Source: Saprospirales bacterium GYS_P2D (GTDB taxonomy: Bacteria; Bacteroidota; Bacteroidia; Chitinophagales; Saprospiraceae). Taken from it: DNA of 64,000 nucleotides. The stretch's first letter is position 1. Each line of letters starts with the position of its first letter. The stretch covers positions 1,182,100-1,246,099 of the forward strand of contig WUUP01000001.1 of NCBI GenBank assembly GCA_009833045.1, given 5' to 3'. Both the position numbers and the translations under genes were made by a program. The notes under the pieces are model-generated. The model was not told the origin of the DNA. It saw only the letters and a program-made list of their open reading frames with translations, and did not search any database. This document shows, in pieces, positions 44,559-52,521 of the stretch.

Positions 44559-46200
44559 AATCTTGATAATCTTCCGGTATCTGTCGTGCTGATAGTATTC
44601 GTTCGATTGCGTATCCTAAATCATATAGTAGTGTTTCTTGTTTGCTTTTAGCTATCAGTGTTAGATTGATGGGTTGGCCATTTGATTCATATCCCATTGG
44701 TATGGTGAGTGCTGGATACTCTGCTACTGCTGCATAGCCAGCGTGATAGTTATTGATAGAGAGTATCACATCATGATCATCGAGGATCTGATCTAAATAT
44801 GAACGTCCAGCTGTTTTCAACTGCGTTTTTATAATGATCAGACTATCTGGACTGGTGGTATCAGAAAGTATTGCATCCAGTCTGCCTTGATCATAGGGCA
44901 TACGTATGCTGCTGTCTTGGCTGTTGTAGTCGACTATATCTTCTATAGTTCTGATTTTTATTGATGGATTTTGTACATGTTTTTGGATGTATTCAGGTAG
45001 ATCATAATTCATGTCTATATTAAGTAGATGCAAGAATCCTGTGAGTTCTATAGACTCTGGGTCATTGATAGAAGTAAGTGCGCCACTCTCTTCGAGAGTA
45101 TTGATGGTCTGCAGATAGATACTGTCTTCAGTTAGACGTTCTATAGCTCCCAACTTGTAGTTTGATATATCTGACGTCGTGAGATTATACCAATCTTCAT
45201 TTAATTTCATGTCGTAGGTCTTTGGGTCGTCTGGATCTATAGGTCCTCTCATAGCATCCAACAAGATGGCATTATCAATCACTGATTTAGTCATAGGGCC
45301 AGGTGTATCCAGTGTTGATGAGATAGGTATGATACCGTTTCTACTGAGAAATCCTATTGTTGGTTTCAATCCTACAATAGAATTAAGACTCGATGGAGAG
45401 AGTATAGATCCAGATGTCTCGGTTCCTACTGTTGCTACTGCATAGTTAGCTGCTGTAGCAGTACCACTTCCTGCACTGGACCCTCCAGACTCGTAGATAC
45501 CACGTCCATATGGATTTAGTGTTTGTCCGCCTATGGCACTATAGCCCAGTGGACAGCCGTCACAGAAGTAGTAGGCCCATTCACTGAGATTAAGCTTTCC
45601 CAATATGATAGCTCCATTTGCCTTTAGCTGTTTTACTATGTATGCATCGTCCGTATCGTTTTCTTGTAGTACAGCAGCTCCAGCCGTGGTATTCATTCCT
45701 GCTGTGTTGATGTTGTCTTTAAGAAGGATAGGCATGCCATAGATAGGATGATTTGTATCCTTTTCTTTATCGAATTTTCTGGCTTGTTTGAGTGCGTCTG
45801 AGTTGAGACTTATGATGGTGTTGAGGGTGAGATCTGGATCGAGTTCGTACTTATATATACGTTTGAGATAGAACAGTGTTAGTTCCTCATAGGTCAGTTT
45901 TTCTTGGGCTATAGCTCGCTGAATATTAGGGATATTCTGTTCGATGATCAGTGGATGTAACTCGGCGTATCGTTTATCTGAGAGCTTGTTTATTTCTGTA
46001 TACAGCTCTCTGAATATTTCAGTTTTGTCTTTTATAGGTGAACTGATTCTCTTATAGCGTAGTCTGGGATTGTCGTTTTCTTGGTTATTTTCTATTAGTG
46101 TTTGGTCTTGAATGTCGCTGCCTGGATATAGCAGTTGTGTTGATTTTTGGCATGATGCTATCAATGTTGTAATGAGGAAAAGTAGTATTATTTGTTTCAT
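44557..46200 (-). CDS. Amidase-signature family lipoprotein
   Basis: Amidase-signature enzyme (GatA/fatty-acid-amide-hydrolase fold) with a lipoprotein signal: MKQIILLFLITTLIASC, lipobox Cys17 from the ATG at 46200. I reject the start at 46227 because its extra residues (FYVEQ) simply read through the palindromic repeat. The Ser-cisSer-Lys triad is intact: K in MPILLKDNINTAG, Ser in GTETSGSI and the nucleophile Ser in ESGGSSAGSG order-wise near residues 160-260. It probably hydrolyses an amide in the envelope; substrate unknown. The gene is bracketed by two identical palindromic repeats 1,670 bp apart and is A/T-richer than the thr genes beyond. Confidence 0.87.
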   Translation of the reverse strand: MKQIILLFLITTLIASCQKSTQLLYPGSDIQDQTLIENNQENDNPRLRYKRISSPIKDKTEIFRELYTEINKLSDKRYAELHPLIIEQNIPNIQRAIAQEKLTYEELTLFYLKRIYKYELDPDLTLNTIISLNSDALKQARKFDKEKDTNHPIYGMPILLKDNINTAGMNTTAGAAVLQENDTDDAYIVKQLKANGAIILGKLNLSEWAYYFCDGCPLGYSAIGGQTLNPYGRGIYESGGSSAGSGTATAANYAVATVGTETSGSILSPSSLNSIVGLKPTIGFLSRNGIIPISSTLDTPGPMTKSVIDNAILLDAMRGPIDPDDPKTYDMKLNEDWYNLTTSDISNYKLGAIERLTEDSIYLQTINTLEESGALTSINDPESIELTGFLHLLNIDMNYDLPEYIQKHVQNPSIKIRTIEDIVDYNSQDSSIRMPYDQGRLDAILSDTTSPDSLIIIKTQLKTAGRSYLDQILDDHDVILSINNYHAGYAAVAEYPALTIPMGYESNGQPINLTLIAKSKQETLLYDLGYAIERILSARQIPEDYQD

Positions 46201-46208
46201 CTGAACTG

Positions 46209-46228
46209 ATTGTTCTACGTAGAACATT
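46209..46228. repeat. 20-bp repeat with 16-bp perfect palindrome, copy 2
   Basis: Second copy of TGTTCTACGTAGAACA (46211-46226) with the same two flanking bases each side. It lies 10 bp upstream of the amidase ATG at 46200, where an operator or a recombination site could sit. Confidence 0.85.
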
Positions 46229-46305
46229 TTTAAAAGTTATATAATCTGTGAAAGTGAAATATGATAATAAAATGATAAGGTACAGCATTAGACCTACTTC
46301 TAATA

Positions 46306-46425
46306 TATATTTGTATCAGATTCATCTAATCAACAACCTGAGGTGAATGGATCTTAGAACCCAATTTTTTTGAATCCATCATTCAAGAAAAGTGAGGCCA
46401 GCCCGCAAAGGTTGGTCTCTTTTTG
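46306..46425 (+). ncRNA. Candidate small RNA with own promoter and terminator
   Basis: A perfect -7 box TATATTTG (46306-46313) is followed about 80 bp later by an intrinsic terminator, with no open reading frame between. The expected transcript, about 46320-46425, has an internal stem (TGAATGGAT 46344-46352 with ATCCATCATTCA 46374-46385, two bases bulged) and then the terminator hairpin. It matches no RNA family I know (not tmRNA, SRP RNA, 6S or a tRNA). No -33 element is evident, so this is tentative; it could also be a leader fragment. Confidence 0.35.
46394..46425 (+). terminator. Intrinsic terminator with no gene upstream on its strand
   Basis: Stem GAGGCCAGCC / GGTTGGTCTC (10 bp including two G-U pairs), six-base loop, then TTTTT. 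On this strand the nearest upstream gene ends at 42049, so it must end a non-coding or unannotated transcript. Confidence 0.75.
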
Positions 46426-46515
46426 TTTGTAGCATTACCAAAACAAAGCATGTTTATCACCTTTGCTGATTACCATTCGTTAGCTCATTGGCACGAGATT
46501 TGATCTTGCATAATT

Positions 46516-47379
46516 ATGAAGGGTACTATATTTATATTCCTACTACTATGTGGGATATCGTTGCAAGGACAAGAAAATTGGACTTTAGAAAGAAAAATTT
46601 TTTCCGGTAATGTCTATCATGTAGATGGTATACGCCAATCTCATAAGCAAACCCTGGGTCTACTCAAAGACTGGAGAAAGCAAAGACTCGAGTATCAAGC
46701 AGGACGTAGAGATAGAATATTAGGAAATATATTAGGCTATGGCGGTTTAGTGGCGGCATACTCTGTCATACTACAAGACCATCAATATCGTGACGTCTCA
46801 TCTGGAGAACAGGTATTATTTTGGGGCGGTATGGGATCAATGATAGCTGGATCTATACTTACCATGACTGGCGAAAAGAAAGTAATCTGGTCATACATAG
46901 ATGTCAAGAAGCATGCCTATAGCTATTATTTGGGTACTGATGTAGATGACTATCATACAGTCATAAATAATCAATTTTACACCTTGGATCGTAAAAGAGT
47001 GAGTTTTAAAAAGACTGGTGATATACTAAAAGCGTCATCTGAAGCCTATCGATATTATGAAAAGGCAAAGAAATCAAATAAGATTTTTTGGATTGGTACT
47101 GCTACCTGGGTTGGGGGATTGACTGGAATCGGTATTAGTTATGACCAAGAATTTGATACTGGTATCAATATTGCGGCTGGTGCTTTTGTCGGAGGAGCTG
47201 TTTTATCATTAATAGCAGTTATTCAGATAGAAAGTAGAATCTCAAAAGCAATTGAACACTATGTCAATGATGGCAATATTCTGATCACCCAAAATCAAGT
47301 TCCTCAAAAAAACAATTATCCAGCAACTCTCTCTTTAGGCTCTGCTCAGCATGGTGTCGGTATGACGCTCACTTTCTAA
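46516..47379 (+). CDS. Hypothetical exported/membrane protein
   Basis: Not recognised. 287 residues: signal peptide (MKGTIFIFLLLCGISLQGQ), then four hydrophobic segments in two pairs (about 72-92, 95-115, 193-213 and 218-240) separated by a soluble stretch containing KHAYSYYLGTDVDDYHTVINNQFYTLDRKRVSFKKT in pieces. Gly-rich pairs such as WGGMGSMIAGSILTM resemble bundled helices. The context gives no clue: single gene, preceded by the terminator at 46394. Confidence 0.7.
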   Translation: MKGTIFIFLLLCGISLQGQENWTLERKIFSGNVYHVDGIRQSHKQTLGLLKDWRKQRLEYQAGRRDRILGNILGYGGLVAAYSVILQDHQYRDVSSGEQVLFWGGMGSMIAGSILTMTGEKKVIWSYIDVKKHAYSYYLGTDVDDYHTVINNQFYTLDRKRVSFKKTGDILKASSEAYRYYEKAKKSNKIFWIGTATWVGGLTGIGISYDQEFDTGINIAAGAFVGGAVLSLIAVIQIESRISKAIEHYVNDGNILITQNQVPQKNNYPATLSLGSAQHGVGMTLTF

Positions 47380-47578
47380 TAAAATCCCAAAATTTCTCCT
47401 GCTGAGAATTTAGTATACTGGACTATGGATCGGGATACAAATATTCAGCGTATTCTCAGCGCCATTAATAATGCAAGAAATTATCACTAAATAATTAGTA
47501 ATCAATGAGTTATGTAAAAATTAACTCAGATAATGTATAATTTTATCTGAATGATTCTCAGCGCTAAAAATGGCCTTT

Positions 47579-48883
47579 TTAGGCTTTTCTTGATAGTAAC
47601 CAGTTCTTGAAGCTCTCAAAATCAATATTTAGTGGGGTTGCCACTTTTTCTCGATCACTGATCTCTGCTAATCGATTTGGCACTCCTATGTCTCCCAATA
47701 TTGGATTCATGACTGGTAAGAACTTAGCGGGATGAGCAGTCTCCAAGATGACGACTTGTTCTCCAGGATGAGTCGCTTGATATTCTAATGCTGCTAAATA
47801 TCCAACTGCTCCATGTGGATCCATGATATATTGATATTTTTCATGTATCTCTTTCACAGCGTCTTTAGTCTGATCATCAGTATAAGCATAGCCATAGATG
47901 TCTTGTTTCATCTCTTCCCACTGATTGCCGTATAGATTTTCCATTCTGCGGAAGTTAGATGGATTTCCTACGTCCATGGCATTGGAGATCGTTTGGACAG
48001 ATGGTCTTGGAGTGTACTCTCCAGACTTCAGGTAGACAGGTACGATGTCGTTGGCATTAGTGGCTGCTATGAAGTGGTTCACTGGTAGGCCCATTCGCTT
48101 TGCTAATAGTCCTGCTGTTAGATTTCCAAAGTTGCCCGAAGGAATACAAAAATTCACTTCTCCTCTCCCCTTAGTTTGTAGTTGCTTGTAAGCTTCGAAA
48201 TAATAGAATGACTGAGGGATTAGTCTTGTGATGTTGATACTATTCGCAGAGGACAGTTGATACTGTTCATTAATATCTCTATCCAGAAACGCTGTCTTCA
48301 CCAAAGCCTGGCAGTCGTCAAAAGTACCGTCAATCTCAAGCGCAGTAATATTTTGTCCAAGCGTAGTAAGTTGTTTTTCTTGTAGCGGGCTGACTTTGCC
48401 TTTAGGATAGAGTATGATCACTTCTACATTGGGCACACCCAAAAATCCTGCAGCAACTGCTCCTCCTGTATCTCCAGAGGTAGCTACTAATATGGTCAGC
48501 TTCTGATCTTCCCCTTCTACCAGTCTGCTCATGACAGCGGCCATAAATCTGGCTCCAAAATCCTTAAAAGCTAATGATGGTCCATGCCATAATTCTAAGA
48601 CATGCAGATCTTCAGTCAGTGACTTTACTGGAGCTGGAAAATTGATCGCATGATCAATTAGATCTAATGTCTCTGCATCGCTGAAGTCATCTGACAAATA
48701 CTGACGAGCGACAGCAAAAGCAATATCTTGAAAACTCAGATGCTCCAGATTTTCCAAAACATTAGATGGAAGTGCTGGAATGCTCTCAGGCATGTATAGA
48801 CCATTGTCAGGAGGTAGGCTTTGTAGTACAGCAGTACGTAGATCCACCTTAGTATCTGGACTTTTAGTGCTAAAAAACTTCAT
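47579..48883 (-). CDS. thrC: Threonine synthase
   Basis: PLP enzyme forming threonine from O-phosphohomoserine. MKFFSTKSPDTKVDLRTAVLQSLPPDNGLYMPE is the thrC N-terminus; the PLP lysine is in GPSLAFKDFGARFMA; ATSGDTGGAVAAGFLG binds the phosphate. 434 residues, the size of the longer ThrC class. Last in the minus-strand order thrA-sod-mscS-thrB-thrC, 41 bp after thrB. Confidence 0.95.
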   Translation of the reverse strand: MKFFSTKSPDTKVDLRTAVLQSLPPDNGLYMPESIPALPSNVLENLEHLSFQDIAFAVARQYLSDDFSDAETLDLIDHAINFPAPVKSLTEDLHVLELWHGPSLAFKDFGARFMAAVMSRLVEGEDQKLTILVATSGDTGGAVAAGFLGVPNVEVIILYPKGKVSPLQEKQLTTLGQNITALEIDGTFDDCQALVKTAFLDRDINEQYQLSSANSINITRLIPQSFYYFEAYKQLQTKGRGEVNFCIPSGNFGNLTAGLLAKRMGLPVNHFIAATNANDIVPVYLKSGEYTPRPSVQTISNAMDVGNPSNFRRMENLYGNQWEEMKQDIYGYAYTDDQTKDAVKEIHEKYQYIMDPHGAVGYLAALEYQATHPGEQVVILETAHPAKFLPVMNPILGDIGVPNRLAEISDREKVATPLNIDFESFKNWLLSRKA

Positions 48884-48924
48884 GATGTGACGACTTATGA
48901 CGATATGATGAAAAAGTGGGAGGA

Positions 48925-49866
48925 CTACATCTTGTAGGCTCCCTGAGTATTAATAGGTGATAAGTAGCTATGTGATACGATACCGTGATCGGTGAGTTTA
49001 GCCGTTATAGCAGTGGCACATTCTTCTGCGATCAAGGTGTTTTGTGCAAATCCAAACATACTTGGTCCTGCTCCAGAGATGGTATAGTTCATCGCACCCA
49101 GCTCGAGAGCAGTCTGCTGTAGCTCGTAGAAATGAGGTATCAGCTGGGCTCTTTGGCTTTCGATCACATGATCCTGCAGACTCTTGCGCATCAGGTCGAG
49201 ATCGGAGGTATATAGACTCGCTACGAACGCTGCGATATTCCCTGTCTGAGCGATGAGCTGACTGAGTGATACCTGATCACTGAGTACGGCACGTGCGTCC
49301 TTAGTCAGGATCTCGATCTCAGGATATATGACGAATACACTCAGTCCTCTTGGTACTGGCAGCTTGACAAAATCAAAACTCTCATTGTCTCGGATCAGTA
49401 TGATCCCACCGAGTAGAGATGGGATGACATTGTCCCCATGTATGGCGCCATCTGCAGCACTCTCACCTATGACAGCGTATTTAGCCAGTTCTCTCTTTTG
49501 GAGAGGTTTACCGAGGAGTTCATTCACGGCGAGTACTCCGGCAGCAGCACTGGCAGCACTACTCCCCATTCCACTGCCAAAAGGCATTTTCTTATAGATT
49601 TCAAGTTCGATACCGAGATCTTCTTTGCCGAGATCCTGCAGTAGGCGTAGAGCACCCAGACCAGCAGTATTTTTAGCTGGATCTTTAGGGAGTTGTTTGT
49701 TGGTGCCTTTGATCTTAGTGATGCGTAGTCCTGGCTCATCACCCCATCTGGCGATGATCTCATCACCCGGACTATCTATCGCAAAACCTAATATATCGTA
49801 TCCCACTGCTACATTAGCTACTGTAGCTGGAGCAAATACTCTGACCGCTTGTTGCTTACTTTTCAT
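48925..49866 (-). CDS. thrB: Homoserine kinase
   Basis: GHMP kinase phosphorylating L-homoserine. VRVFAPATVANVAVGYDILGFAID at the start and the ATP motif PFGSGMGSSAASAAAGVLAVNELLG are diagnostic; YTISGAGPSMFGFA is the third GHMP motif. 313 residues. Directly upstream of thrC. Separated from thrA by two unrelated genes. A TATTTTGC variant of the -7 box at about 49876-49884 may give thrBC its own promoter. Confidence 0.95.
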   Translation of the reverse strand: MKSKQQAVRVFAPATVANVAVGYDILGFAIDSPGDEIIARWGDEPGLRITKIKGTNKQLPKDPAKNTAGLGALRLLQDLGKEDLGIELEIYKKMPFGSGMGSSAASAAAGVLAVNELLGKPLQKRELAKYAVIGESAADGAIHGDNVIPSLLGGIILIRDNESFDFVKLPVPRGLSVFVIYPEIEILTKDARAVLSDQVSLSQLIAQTGNIAAFVASLYTSDLDLMRKSLQDHVIESQRAQLIPHFYELQQTALELGAMNYTISGAGPSMFGFAQNTLIAEECATAITAKLTDHGIVSHSYLSPINTQGAYKM

Positions 49867-49965
49867 TACTATATACTCTCCGCAAAATAAGAATCACGAA
49901 GTTAGTATATACTAGGCCAACAGATAGCATCTCAGTCTACCAAAGAACAAAATCCCTACTATCTA

Positions 49966-51546
49966 TCAGCTAATCCGTCCACGATACCGATCCAAAAATG
50001 CTTCCAAGGAAAAATCTTCTGCCGAAACAGATCTACTCACTGGATCCCGATAAATAGACATCGATGGAAAAGCAAACTCAATACCCATCTCCTGTGCTAA
50101 TCGTATGATGGCAAGAAGTATCTGTTGGCGAGCTTTGAGCTCCTCTGACCAATTAGCCACATCAAAGAAAATATAGAACAAGATATCTAATGATGAGTCA
50201 CTCATATTATTGAGATGTATCTCAAATCCTTCTTTTCGAGTAGCAGGATGGAGTTCTACGATTCGGCGTAAGCCCTCCACGAATAACTCTATCGAATCTG
50301 GTGGCGTGTCATAGGTGATAGCGATATTAGTCTTGAATCTGCGATACTGTCTCAGGCCATAGTTATTCACGCTGGTATCGAGTAGTTTCGCATTAGGTAC
50401 AGATACCAGACTATTCTCGAAGGATCGTACACGTGTAGACCTGAATCCGACTTCCTCCACGGTGCCCTCTACCCCGCCAAACTGAATCCAATCGCCGATC
50501 TGAAAGGGCTTATCCATGAATATGGTAAAGGAGCCAAAGAGATTCTTCAGCGTATCCTGAGCAGCCAGTGCTATTGCTACCCCACCGATAGAGATACCTG
50601 CCAGCAGAGCGGTGACATCTACATTGAACAAGGTCAAGAGATAGATCACCCAAAACGAAATGAATATGATCTGGGCTGCTCTCTTTAGGACAGGTAGGAG
50701 CTGCTCATCCATCTTACTCTCAGTGAGCTTAGTCAGCTCAAAGAAGTATCTATAGATGACATCGATGACACGTAGGATGATGAGTAGGATCATCAGACCC
50801 AATATGATCTTGAATATCAACATCACTACCCATGACAGGCGGGGACTCAGCTCTAAAACAGGAAAAACTTCCCGAATCAATAACACTGAGAAGTAGATAC
50901 TGACCAGAGAGGCAATTCGATTAAGGAGTTTGGCTTTGTTTTGTAGTAAGTCATGATTGCTGCGTCCAAGCAAGCGAATGACATAGCCAGCGATCCAACG
51001 AAATAAGAGATATAGACAGATCAAAACTACTAACAGTAGCACCACACCGATCCATTGCCACAGATATAGTCCGAGGTAGGTAGCCCCACTATGTGGTAAT
51101 AGCTCCATCAGTCTGCGGGTCCAGTAAGGATAAGTCTCTTCGTAGTGTTTCTTGATCGCAGGGACGACCTCTGCTGGATATTGCCAGCCACGAGTAGTAC
51201 GGCGTACGAAGATGCCTGGCAGTTCATCAGGAAAAGGATGATACTGAGCCTTCATCAAGGTACTATCAAAATAGGTCGGAGACTGAGGGATATCTTCTAT
51301 GAATACATAGAGCCCTTTGCCATCCATGACCTTCTTGAGCATGACGGCATAGTCGGCTGCAGAAGTACTATCTATAGCAAAACTACGAGCACTGAGCTCC
51401 GGATGATAGTTATCAGGCTGGAGATTCTCCAGATGATTATAGATCGTGGCATAGGGACTCTCTATCTGAGCACTCAATGAAGTGACAGATACACTTGCCC
51501 ACAGGCTAATCAGAATGCCGAATAAAATGAAAGGTCGATGGTTCAT
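49966..51546 (-). CDS. MscS-family channel with N-terminal exported domain
   Basis: Mechanosensitive-channel family protein with a signal peptide (MNHRPFILFGILISLWASVSVTSLSAQ), a periplasmic domain of about 125 residues, then four or five membrane helices (about 165-320) and the MscS pore/beta domain: LLAGISIGGVAIALAAQDTLKNLFGSF, DKPFQIGDWIQFGGVEGTVEEVGFRSTRV, SVPNAKLLD. I chose the ATG at 51546 over the TTG at 51555. A TACTTTTG -7 box (51553-51560) overlaps that TTG, supporting the choice. 526 residues. Confidence 0.88.
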   Translation of the reverse strand: MNHRPFILFGILISLWASVSVTSLSAQIESPYATIYNHLENLQPDNYHPELSARSFAIDSTSAADYAVMLKKVMDGKGLYVFIEDIPQSPTYFDSTLMKAQYHPFPDELPGIFVRRTTRGWQYPAEVVPAIKKHYEETYPYWTRRLMELLPHSGATYLGLYLWQWIGVVLLLVVLICLYLLFRWIAGYVIRLLGRSNHDLLQNKAKLLNRIASLVSIYFSVLLIREVFPVLELSPRLSWVVMLIFKIILGLMILLIILRVIDVIYRYFFELTKLTESKMDEQLLPVLKRAAQIIFISFWVIYLLTLFNVDVTALLAGISIGGVAIALAAQDTLKNLFGSFTIFMDKPFQIGDWIQFGGVEGTVEEVGFRSTRVRSFENSLVSVPNAKLLDTSVNNYGLRQYRRFKTNIAITYDTPPDSIELFVEGLRRIVELHPATRKEGFEIHLNNMSDSSLDILFYIFFDVANWSEELKARQQILLAIIRLAQEMGIEFAFPSMSIYRDPVSRSVSAEDFSLEAFLDRYRGRIS

Positions 51547-51552
51547 ACTATA

Positions 51553-51560
51553 CAAAAGTA
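51553..51560 (-). promoter_or_regulatory. -7 box (TACTTTTG) for the long mscS gene
   Basis: Minus-strand TACTTTTG, a perfect consensus match, ends 7 bp before the ATG at 51546. It implies a leaderless or very short-leader transcript and decides against the TTG start at 51555. Confidence 0.4.
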
Positions 51561-51599
51561 AGAATCACAAAGCCCAAATCAGTATATGATGGCGAAATA

Positions 51600-52331
51600 C
51601 TAAGCTATTCGTCCAGCTACTGCTCCCCAATCAATGACATTGAAGAAATTACCGATGTAATCTCCTCTGCGGTTTTGATAGTTGAGGTAGTAGGCATGCT
51701 CCCATACATCGATGCCAAGTAGCGGTGTACCCGTTTTCTCGACGATCTGAGACATGAGTGGGTTATCTTGATTAGGAGTCGATGTGACGAATAGCTTACC
51801 ATCAGCACCTTGGCAAAGCCAAGCCCAGCCTGAGCCAAATCGGGTCGCAGCCGCTTTGCTAAATTGCTCCTTGAAGTTATCAAAACTGTCAAAAGAACTA
51901 TTAATCGCATCAGCGAGGTCGCCACTTGGAGTACCTCCTCCATTAGGTGACATGATCGACCAGAATAAGCTGTGATTGTAGTGTCCTCCTCCATTATTGC
52001 GCACACCAGGGTCATCAGCAGAGACGGCTGCCATGATATCTTCGAGACCTTTGCCAGAAAGTGGATTTCCTTCGAGAGCGGCATTTAGCTTTCTGACATA
52101 TCCAGCATGATGTTTGTCATGGTGGATCTCCATTGTCATCGCATCGATATTTGGCTCCAGGGCATTGAAGTCAAATGTTAAAGCAGGCACCTCAAAAGCT
52201 CCTGAGGGAGCATCAACTGCTGCAGGTGCTTCTTTTGTTTCTTTTTTTGGCTCACAAGCCTGTATGATCGGGGCTAAAGTGGATCCAACTACGAGAGCAG
52301 TAGTGGCTTTGACAAAGGTTCGTTTCTTCAT
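51600..52331 (-). CDS. sodB: Exported Fe/Mn superoxide dismutase, lipoprotein-like
   Basis: Fe/Mn-type superoxide dismutase with an unusual leader: [26 protein letters not shown] reads like a Tat-type signal (KR instead of RR) ending in a lipobox Cys26, followed by a Lys/Glu/Ala/Pro linker. The enzyme domain (about 46-243) keeps the metal ligands: His in [14 protein letters not shown], His in [10 protein letters not shown], and Asp/His in [13 protein letters not shown]. So it probably detoxifies superoxide outside the cytoplasm. Metal specificity is not assignable by eye. Lies between mscS and thrA on the same strand. Confidence 0.88.
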   Translation of the reverse strand: MKKRTFVKATTALVVGSTLAPIIQACEPKKETKEAPAAVDAPSGAFEVPALTFDFNALEPNIDAMTMEIHHDKHHAGYVRKLNAALEGNPLSGKGLEDIMAAVSADDPGVRNNGGGHYNHSLFWSIMSPNGGGTPSGDLADAINSSFDSFDNFKEQFSKAAATRFGSGWAWLCQGADGKLFVTSTPNQDNPLMSQIVEKTGTPLLGIDVWEHAYYLNYQNRRGDYIGNFFNVIDWGAVAGRIA

Positions 52332-52521
52332 TTGAGGTATATTTTGATAAGATGAAATATAATCACTTATTGTAAGAAAGAATGAAATAGGTATTGAGTT
52401 CGATAGTTCTGCCTAAAATTAAGGTAAATATGCGCAAATGGTAATCTGTGCTATCTCGAGCATATCAATATGAGACTTAAACTGTCTCACAAAAACCTTT
52501 TGACTATAGTCCAGGAAAGCC

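Noticed and set aside
46201-46227. N-terminal extension of the amidase to 46227
   Set aside because: The added residues are translated from the palindromic repeat, and the lipoprotein signal starts cleanly at the ATG at 46200.
47401-47562. Motif ATTCTCAGC seen three times (one inverted) between the hypothetical gene and thrC
   Set aside because: Nine bases only, irregular spacing, no T-run; could pair as a hairpin but not convincingly.
47560-47592. Short GCCT/AGGC stem at the thrC stop as a terminator
   Set aside because: Only four pairs; too weak to call although followed by T's on the minus strand.
51617-52084. 155-codon minus-strand frame inside sodB
   Set aside because: Out-of-frame reading of a gene with intact SOD metal ligands.
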